A stretch of 64,000 bases of DNA, from NCBI GenBank assembly GCA_030248215.1, contig JASANG010002859.1, positions 433,686 to 497,685 on the forward strand, written 5' to 3'. Both the position numbers and the translations under genes were made by a program. Positions 1 through 11,000 of this stretch are shown in pieces; within the stretch, counting starts at the first letter, position 1; every line of letters starts with the position of its first letter. The notes beneath the pieces are model-generated. The model was not told where the DNA came from, did not search any database, and saw nothing but the letters and a program-made list of their open reading frames with translations. Origin of the DNA: Enoplolaimus lenunculus. Lineage: Eukaryota; Nematoda; Enoplea; Enoplida; Thoracostomopsidae.

Positions 1-1610
1 TCAACAAAAGTATCAACCAACATTGATGCTTAGAAATACGCTTACTTTGGTAATTTTACCTGACTACGCCCTTAGAGTAACTTTGGACGAAAATTTTACA
101 GGAACCAGTTATAGGCGGCGGTACATGACAAACTTTAATCAAGACACAATTTCACCCCTGCTGCTTGTAAAAGGGTTCATAAATTTCTGAAATCTGATAT
201 TAAGATGACAATCGTAAAACTAGAAATTTTTCAAAAATTTAAATTTGTGTGAAAATTTGTTACTGAATCTTGCTCCTGAGGATGCGAAATCCGTTGCTTT
301 TGAAATAAAAACTATTTTGCAGCAAAAATGACTATTTTGCGGAAAAAATGCAGCAAAGGAATATTAATGAAAAAGACCTTACACATATTTATTATCTCTA
401 AGGTACACCCTAACTTTGTGTGCTTGTGTGGTATAGCAGATGGCTCACGTAGGCACCATGGCACATAAATGTATAACTTCGAGGGAGTATACACGAGACC
501 AAACGATGGCGTAAAAGCATTGCCTTGAACGATTTGCTCAACAATAAAAAAATACTTGTAACAGGGTATTATCAGCCTGTCATGGTTTTAGTTGTGTCAA
601 ATAAATTATTCATCAGCGGTGCCGAGGGACAATGCATTCTAGTATTTGTGATCTTGTACATTTTGGTACAACTTCAATTTCAGGCTTTAGGAAGATCAAA
701 ACTTGTCGCTGAATACTGTATTTGTATTACAGATTTTAGTTTGTATATATCGTTGGTTAAGCATTTTAGATGTTCACGTTTTTGCTTTTCATTATACTGT
801 TTCCAACTAAAAATATTAGCTCAGAAATTGCCAGAGTGCAACCGATACAGGTCCATCGTGTAGCTTTGGCACCAAATCGACCTTTTGCTGTGATTACGGT
901 AGATTTTGAGTAGTGAAATTTTTCTTTATTTTTATAAAACCTGTGTCGTTCAGGAATATTATTAGTAACTTTGGAGCAATTTTTGAAGTTTCAGTTGCGC
1001 AGAGGCGTCGTATAAAATAAACTTCAAAACAACATTTTTTACTGCAGTTTACAGATGTTTTGTTCAAATTACCAAATTTAGACGTTAAATTTTAACTGTC
1101 TTATTTTGGTTCAGTCTTGAATTTTGATCTTCGACTATTTTGCAATGGTTTCGCTGACTGCGAAATGTCTATTAAATTATCGTTGATATAAGCGCAAAAG
1201 ATTTTGAACAAGTAATAGATTTTTTAAGGAATTCGCTCGGGTGCTGGCATTTACTCTGTCTCTATTGCCACTATTAGGAGCTGCTTGTTAATATATCCAA
1301 ATTGAACGGTTTTAAGTTTATTTTGGTTTTCAAAGTAAAAATATATCGGTAATTCGGGGTAACCAGACAGTTTAAAAAATAGACCAGTTTGAAATTAGGT
1401 TCAGTGTTCCGCATTACTTACTTTGGTTATAATCAAATGTTTGTATGAATTCGACAGTACCGGTATATATTTGTTTGTGTCATAAGTAAACTGTTATTAT
1501 ATTTCAGCATTATATATTTAGAGTTGTTATAGACAAATCTGTTTTAGGTTAACTACGATTATACGATTAATCACCGTAAACTGGGACATTTAAGAACCAA
1601 TATTCAGGAT
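1..1610. other. no gene recognised
   Basis: AT-rich sequence with no ORF that has coding character. The longest plus frame (525-863) shows no family motif and no convincing splice context. It may be intergenic or an upstream intron of the gene whose first recognised exon is at 8098. Confidence 0.4.
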
Positions 1611-1618
1611 GTCTATGT

Positions 1619-2082
1619 CAGAGTGGGGCATTACCCGCGGGTACCCGCGGGTAAACGCGGGTCTGGTGAAGAATTTCAGGCGTGGGTGTACCCGCGGGTA
1701 AAGATTTTTCTATCATGTGGGTAAAAAAAGTCACAGTTTTGCCCCGAGGCAAACTTTTAAGTTTAAAGGCGGAAAACCTACGCTATTGTCTGCTTTATTT
1801 CTGATCAGGCGCTGCCCGGGCTCTATTGAGTTGGTTTTGAAATTTTGTGGTGTCTAGTACGTTTTCTTGTGCAATATTCATTGGAGCTGTAAAACGCAAA
1901 ACTTCATTAAAGTGAAAATCACCTGCAATCTTTAAAAAATACTGACTTAACTTCAGGTTTGGGTGAAAGGTGGGTAGTAACGAAGATGTTTTTTACGCGG
2001 GTATACCCGGGGGTAAGAAATTATTGTTTGCGCGGATAAAGCGCGGGTCGGGTAAAAAAATCCTTTCCCTCATCCCACTCTG
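1619..2082. mobile_element. hAT-like non-autonomous element with 8-bp target duplication
   Basis: The element begins CAGAGTGGGGCA and ends CCCACTCTG, which are short inverted termini. It is flanked by GTCTATGT (1611-1618) and ATCTATGT (2083-2090), an 8-bp duplication with one mismatch, as expected for the hAT superfamily. Both subterminal regions are rich in the motif ACCCGCGGGT and its reverse. No transposase ORF is visible, so this is a MITE-like deletion derivative. Confidence 0.75.
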
Positions 2083-2090
2083 ATCTATGT

Positions 2091-3036
2091 ACACTACTTT
2101 TAGTGTACTACTTCGCTGCAATCTTTTTAAACTTTTCCAAGTGCAAATTTGTGTTGAAAATTTATTTACGATTATGCTTTACACTTGAAGCTGCATTTTA
2201 GTATGAATCAGGACAAAACATTTGAGCTAAAGCTTAACATCAGTTGCCGGAACAGTTCTTTCCCAGAATATGAATTCGCTCCAGAAAAAATTAAATGCAA
2301 TGTGTTAATTTAGGGGTTATATGATGCTTTGAAACATGAAATAATAGAACGACACGTACACTTTCAGATGCCAGTTGTTGCTGGACAACTACGGGAATTG
2401 TCTCAAAATTTCGTATCATCACAAATTTTAAATTTGATTCGTTCGATAACAACTTGTAAATTGCTAAAAAATATATTTTAAAACTTTTTTGTAAATATGT
2501 CTTAAACATTATAAAACTTCCAAAATTGCAGTAACATTAAAATATTTACTTTTATTAAAATATGAAAAATTTTACTACCGAAACTGCCGACACCTTCGAC
2601 AAGAACGCTACTTAAAACCCGAATGTCTTCGGTCTGCCGGATGCGGGGGCAGAGCTCCGGTCGTACCTTTCGAGCTTGCGGTATGTTTTAAATCAAATTG
2701 TCTTTAGAATACCGTGTTACAAAATACAAAAACATTAGCACAGCTTTTTCGTTTATGACACGAAAAAATAGCTGATTCTTTTAGCATAAAAATTTGAAAT
2801 CATATTTCACGAGTTAAACTACGTATGTAAATATTTCAATTATAATTTTAAATTATGTTTAACATTGAACCGATTGATTCGAAAAACAACTGCCGTAAGT
2901 TGAAATTTTTTGTTTCGTTTCAGACCAATGAAATACTTTACACACAAATATTGGCCCACATTGCGAAAAATTTTATTAAAACAATATTAATTCATTGTTT
3001 GCTTTGTGTTAATACTTTAATTTAAATTACCTAAGG
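2091..3036. other. unassigned AT-rich stretch
   Basis: Apart from the weak exon candidate near 2.6 kb I see only low-complexity A/T-rich sequence here. Confidence 0.4.
2575..2677 (+). other. possible short exon (weak)
   Basis: A roughly 100-base stretch that is distinctly less AT-rich than its surroundings stays open in one frame and ends at a good donor (GCG|gtatgt near 2677). No clear acceptor fits, and its end phase does not match the exon at 8098. It may be a 5' exon of an unknown transcript or chance. No protein family is recognised. Confidence 0.15.
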
Positions 3037-3238
3037 GGCCCATATATAGAAGAGGGTCGGAACAGTAGTATGAGTATATTCCCAAGCCTAAGCTTAAGCC
3101 AAAGCGTATGGATGAGGCTATTCCTAAGCCTTAGCCTAAGCCTAAACGTAAGCCTAAGCCAAAACTTAGTCTATAGCCTAAACTGACTGTATAATAACCC
3201 CTCCAGAAAGCGATCCGGTCCTGCTCCATATATGGGCC
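3037..3238 (-). mobile_element. TTAGGC-MITE, family A
   Basis: Terminal inverted repeats GGCCCATATATAGAAG and its near-complement enclose CCTAAG-type (reverse-strand TTAGGC) repeats and the family's subterminal block. Flanking CCTAAGG occurs on both sides, consistent with a target duplication of about 8 bp. No coding capacity. Confidence 0.8.
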
Positions 3239-3449
3239 CCTAAGGCATATATAAAACGGTGATAAAAAGGATTTAAACCTCGCAAAGATTCTTGGAAAGA
3301 CGATTTGGTATCCAATACTTTAGTACTATTCATATTCGTAGTGATTAAGTAAACAGTCTAAACGAGTACAAAAACACCTCCTGCAAAGACTACTAAGCAA
3401 TTCAGTGTGCTAGTTTGCAAACCTAACGTTCGCTCATATGAAAGGTTCC

Positions 3450-6400
3450 AATGCCAGCAGAAAATTCGACCAATACGCGGTTGTGTATAGGACAGCGGTG
3501 AAATCGACCAATAGACTTGTGTGTAGGACAGCGGTGAAATCGACCAATAGACTTGTCTATAGGACAGCGGTGATATCGTCCAATAGGCTTGTGTATAGGA
3601 CATCGGTAAAATCGACCAATAGGCTTGTGTATAGGACAGCGGAGAAATCGACCAATAGGTTTGTGTATAGGACAGCGGTAAAATCGACCGATAGACTTGT
3701 CTATAGGACAGCGGAGAAATCGTCCAATAGGTTTGTGTATAGGACAGCGGAGAAATCGACCAATAGGCTTGTGTATAGGACAGCGGTGAAATCGTCCAAT
3801 AGACTTGTCTATAGGACAGCGGTGATATCGACCAATAGGCTTGTGTATAGGACATCGGTAAAATCGACCAATAGGCTTGTGTATAGGACAGCGGAGAAAT
3901 CGACCAATAGGCTTGTGTATAGGACAGCGGTGAAATCGACCAAATAGACTTGTCTATAGGACAGCGGTGATATCGACCAATAGGCTTGTGTATAGGACAT
4001 CGGTAAAATCGACCAATAGGTTTGTGTATAGGACATAGGTAAAAGCGACCAATAGGCTTGTGTATAGGACACCGGTGAAATCGACCAATAGACTTGTCTA
4101 TAGGACAGCGGTGATATCGACCAATAGGCTTGTGTATAGGACAGCGGTGAAATGGATCAATAGGCTTGTGTGTAGTACAGCGGAGAAATCGACCATTAGG
4201 CTTACGTGTAGCACAGCGGAGAAATCGACCAATACGCTAGTGTATAGTACAGCGGAGAAATCGACCAATAGGCTTGTGTATAGGACAGCGGTGAAATCGA
4301 CCAATAGACTTGTCTATAGGACAGCGGTGAAATCGACCGATAGACTTGTCTATAGGACGTCCAATAGGCTTGTGTATAGGACAGCGGTGAAATCGACCAA
4401 TAGACTTGTCTATAGGACAGCGGTGATATCGACCAATAGGCTTGTGTATAGGACATCGGTAAAATCGACCAATAGGTTTGTGTGTAGTACAGCGGAGAAT
4501 CGACCATTAGGCTTGGTTAGCACAGCCCATGCATAGTGTGTATAGAAGGGAGAAATGACAATAGGCTTGTGTATAGGACAGCGGTGAAATGTCAATAGAC
4601 TTGTTATAGGACAGCGGTGATATCGACAATAGGCTTGTGTATAGGACATCGGTAAAATCGACAGTAGGCTTGTGTATAGTACAGCGGAGAAATGACATAG
4701 GCTTGTGTATAGGACAGCGGTGATCGTCCAATAGCTTGTCTATAGGACAGCGGTGATATACAATAGGCTTGTGTATAGGACATCGGTAAAATCGACAATA
4801 GGTTGTGTATAGGACAGCGGGAAATCACTAGGCTTGTGTATTGTCTAGTTGTTATAGGGTGTATTGACAATAGGCTTGTGTATAGGACATCGGTATGTAG
4901 GTTGTGTTGGTATGCTAGGTTGTGTATGGCGCGGTGAAATCGACCAATAGACTTGTCTATAGGACAGCGGTGATATCGACCAATAGGCTTGTGTATAGGA
5001 CAGCGGTGAAATGGATCAATAGACTTGTCTATAGGACAGCGGTGATATCGACCAATAGGCTTGTGTATAGGACATCGGTAAAATCGACCAATAGGTTTGT
5101 GTATAGGACTGGTATTGGTTTTTAGGACGTTGTTTTTAGGGGGTATGACATAGGTTGTGTATAGGACAGCGTCCCGAATCGACATAGGTTTGTATAGGAA
5201 GGGTGATGACATAGGTTGTGTTAGAAGGGTGATCACATAGGTTGTGTATAGGACAGGGTAATCGACATAGGTTGTGTATAGGAAGGTGAATCGACATAGG
5301 TTGTGTATAGGAAGCGTGCAATCCCCCCCTGACTTTTTTAGGACAACACTATCTGGTTTTTGGTTTGGTTTTATCCGGCGCGTCCCCTATCGTAGTTTGT
5401 TATAGGGTTTAGATTTTTAGGGTTTTGTAGTTGTTATAGGACCAATAGGTTGTGTATAGGAGGGTGAATGACATAGGTTTGTGTATAGGAAGGGTGAATC
5501 ACTAGGTTTGTGTATAGGAATGGTAAATGACATAGGTTGTGTATAGGAAGGGTGAATGACATAGGCTTGTGTATAGGACAGCGGTGAAATCGACCAATAG
5601 GTTTGTGTATAGGACAGCGGTGAAATCGACCAATAGGCTTGTGTATAGGACAGCGGTGAAATCGACCAATAGGTTTGTGTATAGGACAGCGGTGAAATCG
5701 ACCAATAGGCTTGTGTATAGGACAGCGGTGAAATCGACCAATAGGCTTGTGTATAGGACAGCGGTGAAATCGACCAATAGGCTTGTGTATAGGACATCGG
5801 TAAAATCGACCAATAGGCTTGTGTATAGGACACCGGTGAAATCGACCAATAGACTTGTCTATAGGACAGCGGTGATATCGACCAATAGGCTTGTGTATAG
5901 GACAGCGGTGAAATCGACCAATAGACTTGTCTATAGGACAGCGGTGATATCGACCAATAGGCTTGTGTATAGGACATCGGTAAAATCGACCAATAGGTTT
6001 GTGTATAGGACATCGATAAAATTTACCAATAGGCTTGTGTATAGGACAGCGGTGAAATCGACCAATAGACTTGTCTATAGGACAGCGGTGATATCGACCA
6101 ATAGGCTTGTGTATAGGACATCGGTAAAATCGACCAATAGGCTTGTGTGTAGTACAGCGGAGAAATCGACCATTAGGCTTACGTGTAGCACAGCGGAGAA
6201 ATCGACCAATACGCTAGTGTATAGTACTGCGGAGAAATCGACCAATAGGCTTGTGTATAGTACAGCGGAGAAATCGACCAATAGGCTTGTGTATAGGACA
6301 GCGGAGAAATCGACCAATAGGCTTGTGTATAGGAAAGCGATGAAATCGACCAATAGACTTGTCTATAGGACAGCGGTGATATTGACCAATAGGCTTGTGT

Positions 6401-6832
6401 ATAGGACATCGGTAAAATCGACCAATAGGTTTGTGTATAGGACATCGGTAAAATCGACCAATAGGCTTGTGTATAGGACAGCGGTGAAATCGACCAATAG
6501 ACTTGTCTATAGGACAGCGGTGATATCGACCAATGGGCTTGTGTATAGGACAGCGGTGAAATCGACCAATAGACTTGTCTATAGGACAGCGGTGATATCG
6601 ACCAATAGACTTGTGTATAGGACATCGGTAAAATCGACCAATAGGTTTGTGTATAGGACATCGGTAAAATCGACCAATAGGCTTGTGTATAGGACAGCGG
6701 TGAAATCGACCAATAGGCTTGTGTATAGGACATCGGTAAAATCGACCAATAGGCTTGTGTATAGGACAGCGGAGAAATCGACCAATAGGATTGTGTATAG
6801 GACAGCGGTAAAATCGACCAATAAGCATGTGT
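3450..6832. repeat. 36-bp minisatellite array (about 90 units)
   Basis: Tandem units of 36 bp built on GACCAATAGGCTTGTGTATA followed by GGACAGCGGTGAAATC. Several unit variants recur in order: GGCTTGTGTATA...GTGAAATC, GACTTGTCTATA...GTGATATC, and GGCTTGTGTATA...CATCGGTAAAATC. The order repeats as a 108-bp higher-order period over much of the array. Because 36 is a multiple of 3 and units lack stops, long frames run on both strands (plus frame near 5569-7023, minus frames near 6179-6841) and give 12-residue repeats such as STNRLVYRTAVK. Open frames on both strands argue for a non-coding satellite. The segment about 4490-5560 is badly degraded by small deletions while both flanks are nearly perfect. 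Confidence 0.95.
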
Positions 6833-7019
6833 ACAGCACATTTCGATTTATATTACGTGATACATTATCCCATTTCAGAATGCCACACATTGTTCAATGG
6901 AACTTGTATCCACTGGTTAAAGTAAACATTGCCAAAAAATCGTACGTGCAATTTTACGCAGATTTTAAACACGAAGCAAAGTTGAAGCAAATGATGCAGC
7001 AAACGGTAAACAATTATAA

Positions 7020-7366
7020 TTGAGTCCCTAAAACCTAATTCGAGTCCATAAATGTCAACTATGCTTAATTGTAGAGCATAAATGACTTCAGGACCAAACA
7101 AAGTTGAGTTCGAAACTTTAAAACCTACTTAAGATTTGAAGGTACATTCCTATAGTATATCCTTGCATTATCGCTCAAGCTTTTGATACAAGGCAAATAA
7201 ACGTTGAATTCAACTGATAGTTGTAACACGGATATATCAGAAACGAAGGGTGGCGTAGCTCGGGTTAAAAATAAAATAACAGTCAGTTACCGAATAACAG
7301 GGTGGTGCCCTCTTGACAGGTCAAATAAATATCAACCTCCTTTCCTCTTATTCGTGTCACTACAGT
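7020..7366. mobile_element. mariner-like (TA) MITE, left-truncated
   Basis: The right end reads CTCTTATTCGTGTCACTACAG followed by TGCATA. The body matches the internal sequence of the more complete copy at 54401-54776, including the CATTATCGCTCAAGC and AATAACAGT motifs. The left terminus is missing. Confidence 0.7.
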
Positions 7367-7674
7367 GCATAAGTAGTCTTAATACTGTGAATTGTATTTT
7401 AGTACGGTCGAAGACTGTGTGTGCAGGATACAGTTTCCGGAGTCCTCGATATGGCAACGCTCAATGGTCACAATATGGATTCAACTTCTGAAATTTTTGT
7501 ATATTTTGAGTAAGAAGGTTCTATGCGACGTGCCGGGGTAATACCATTTGATACATTTAATATCTTACTTAAAAGTTGTTTCGTTTAAACTCCAACGCGC
7601 CTGTCGAGTGCGTCAACTTACAGCCTTAAGATATACAGCAGGGATGCCGTCAAATTTCACGCTTTTCACTATTT

Positions 7675-8034
7675 TCTTCTCTGTAAAAACTTAAACTTAA
7701 ATTATAGCTTAGATAAACTTGAAAATTAGTTTTAATAAAACTTAAATGACTTGACGAACTAACTAAACTAGATTTTAAAAGTTTTACTAACATGTTTTTA
7801 AGTTTAACATGAGTTTTAAGTAAACTTATTTTTAGTTTAAGCAATAAATGCAGCCCAGAAATTATGTGTATCAAAGAGTTTGTTAAGTTTAGCTTAAACT
7901 AAAAAAAAGTACGACTTTAAATGAGTTTAAGGGTAACCCTACTCGTTAGTTTAGTTAATTTAGAATGTTAGTTTAACACTCTTGGATTACCTTAAGTTTA
8001 ATTCAAGTTTGTTTAAGCTTTTAGTGAGTGAAGA
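7675..8034. mobile_element. TA-flanked MITE of the CTCTCTAAAA family, diverged
   Basis: Inverted ends around CTCTGTAAAAACTTAAAC and the reverse of GTTTAAGCTTTTAGTGAG enclose AGTTTAAG-rich sequence homologous to the copy at 12147-12489. It lies about 60 bases upstream of the first recognised exon of the membrane-protein gene. Confidence 0.65.
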
Positions 8035-8097
8035 CCTGATAAAGAAACAGTTGGTGTGATAGAATTAATTAAATTTTGATTTTATATTATTTAACAG

Positions 8098-11000
8098 ATG
8101 TGTCGGTGAAGCGGCAACATGCGGCGATTTCAAATGCAACGTATTCGATCCGCAAACAAGCTTTCGCATGGCACTGAGGTAAACTCTTCTTTGCACTAAA
8201 AACTTTTATTTTAAATTAAAATGAAATATTACAAAATTCTTTGCATTAATTGTGAAAAACAAAAAAACTCAAATTTGTCGCAAAAAACATTAAAAAATTT
8301 AACTCTTTTACCCAGTCCAGAATTGAGTTCGAAATTAAATTTGCGTTTCATTCGTTATTCGCAAAATTGTTCACACTGCAATTAGAAACTAAAACGAAAT
8401 TAAAATTTATGAAAGTGTTTGACTGTTCATTCTGATTTTTGCCCATGTATAGAACAAGACCGGATCGTTTTCCGCAGGGGCTATAATAGAGTCAGTTTAA
8501 GCTTTAAACTAATTTTTTTGCTTAGGCTTAGGCTAAGGCTTAGGCTTAGGATTAGGAATATTCTTATACTACTGTTGCGGCCCTGTTCTATACATGGGCC
8601 CTGATTTGTTTATAATCAGGTGCTTTTACATGGATCAAAACCAAAATTGTCTGGTTAACATTTATCACACAAGTTGAGTGTGTATCAATTTGTCCCTGAA
8701 TCCAAATTTTCAGAAAAGTAAACGCACACTCGTGGTCTCGGCATGAACTTCGCTCCTAATTTAGTTTCTTTAACCCTTTATCACATGAATATTTTTTCCT
8801 TGAGACCTACCTTTATGCTAGGATTCGAACTCCAGTGACTGGAGTGGACGGCGTATACAATCACCACTCAGCTATAGGAGCTTGACGCTCGAGCCCGAGG
8901 GGGCTCTCATGTCTTCTGGTGATTTAGTACTATGTATACGTGTTGCAATTGTTAAACACGGTGCGATATATATACTATTTAACGTATATACACTGCGCTG
9001 AGTTGCTTATAGGCAACTCTATGTGAGAACAGGTTAATACCGCACCCAGACTCTTGATTTAGAAAGTTTACAACCTTGTTAGTTGCAGTTTCAAGCAGTT
9101 ATTATTTAAGTGTTACCAGCTTATTCGTCGCTGGACTATTGTTTACAATCGCCATACAAACGTATCGATACTTCCAATCATACTACGAAAACTGGCAAAC
9201 ACAACCAGCGCCTAAACCAAACGAAACAATCGAATGGCAGACCAAATTTGCAGTGATATTATTCGAAGGACCATCACAACTTAAACGGTTATTATTGCTG
9301 CCTTGTGTGACATTACAAAGACGATTGAAGCAACGTCGTCATGCAAAAAGGCCTAACTCCGCCCATATAAGCCAAGCTATTAATTTTTCAGCCCAAACTT
9401 CCATCAGTTCTCCTACAGGTACTACGTCTGAGACGCCGGCTAATTCTATATCGCTCCATGCTGTTCCCGCACCTGTTGCTATTACCACTGCTGGTCGTGA
9501 ACGAACGAGTCTTGGTAAAATGGTCAGAGTAAGTGTCAATGTTTTACAGTTAATCGGTTCGGAAAAATGAAAAATTAAAAAATTTCAAATCCCACTTATA
9601 ACCCACGCATTATAGTCGCGGATCTATTTGTCTAATAGTTTCGCTAAGCTCAATATTTCAAATGATTAGCAGAATGACCAGTGTTACTTTAAGGGGCGTC
9701 AAGGTTTCTGGTGGGTCTATAAAAGAGTAGGTTTACGATTCTAGATTACATTTTTTTGCTTAGGCTTAGGCTTAGAAACTCATTTTTGCAAATGCTTAAC
9801 CTTAGGCTTAGGCTTAGGAAAACATTTTTGCAACTCTTTAGGCTTTGCTTAGGCTTAGTGATACGCTTTTGCAACGTTTACGCTTTAGGAATACGCTTAA
9901 TCTACTGTTACGCCCCTTAAAGTAACATTGGCTTAGGCTTAGGCTTAGGCTTAGGATTACGCTTAATCTACTGTTACGCCCCTTAAAGTAACATTGGCTT
10001 AGGCTTAGGCTTAGGCTTAGGAATACGCTTAATCTACTGTTACGCCCCTTAAAGTAACAATGGCCATGAGCAAAAGTATCACTTAAGTAATCGAAGAAGA
10101 ATTAATTGTAATCTTATTTCATAATAATGAAACTACTGTCTGAACAGCAAAACATGAGTACTATGCTGCATAGTACATTCCCACATTCCCTTTTGGACCT
10201 GTATAAAGATCAGGGGCGAAACGTTTTTCTGCGGGATTACCTACACTAAGCTTAAGCTTTAAGCTAGCTATTTGCGTACGCTTAGGCTTAGGTTTAGGCG
10301 TAGGATAATGCTTATACTACTGTTACCGTCGTGTTGTTCTATAGATTGGCTTAAATATTTGTTGTAGCGCACTTGGCGAAACATTACAGTATTGCGATAT
10401 TTCGTTGGACATCAACAGAAACCGCCAAGCCGTATTCGGTATAGAACCAATTCTGTTCGAACGACGTCAACGTATTCAATGCCTTCAAATAATTATAATG
10501 TTAAATATGTACGTGAGGGGATGTCAACTTCAACCCCGGTCGATTCGGATCGTTCTTGGAAAGGTAAATGGTTTACGTCACCGTCGCAGTCACAATTCGA
10601 CTCGGGAACGGCATAGGTTGATTTAACAGGTTTTTTTTCGAACGATTTGGATATATGTGGGGGTAATGTACCCATTTGCGGGTTTTCGAAATTAAGGCCA
10701 ATGTAAAGAACACGGGTAGAACAGTATTGTAAGCGCATTCCTAAGCCTAAGCCTAAGCCTAAGCCTAAGCCTAAGCGTATGAATGAGCATATTACTAAGC
10801 CTAAGCCTTAGCCTAAGCTAAAACGTAAGAATGAGCATATTCCTAAGCCTAAGCCTAAGCGTAAGAATGAGAATATTCCTAAGCCTAAGCAAAGTAAAAA
10901 ATTACTCTAAAGCGTAAAAGCCTAAGCCTTAGTCTAAGCCAAATCGTAAGAATGAGCATATTCCTAAGCCTAAGCCTAAGCCTAAGTCAAAACGTAAGAA

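Noticed and set aside
3450-6832. CRISPR-like array
   Set aside because: Units are contiguous with no unique spacers, and the sequence is eukaryotic.
3438-7023. Long plus and minus ORFs (up to 484 codons) across the 36-bp array
   Set aside because: Unit length is a multiple of three and units lack stops, so open frames on both strands are automatic. There is no start context, splice signal or non-repeat domain.
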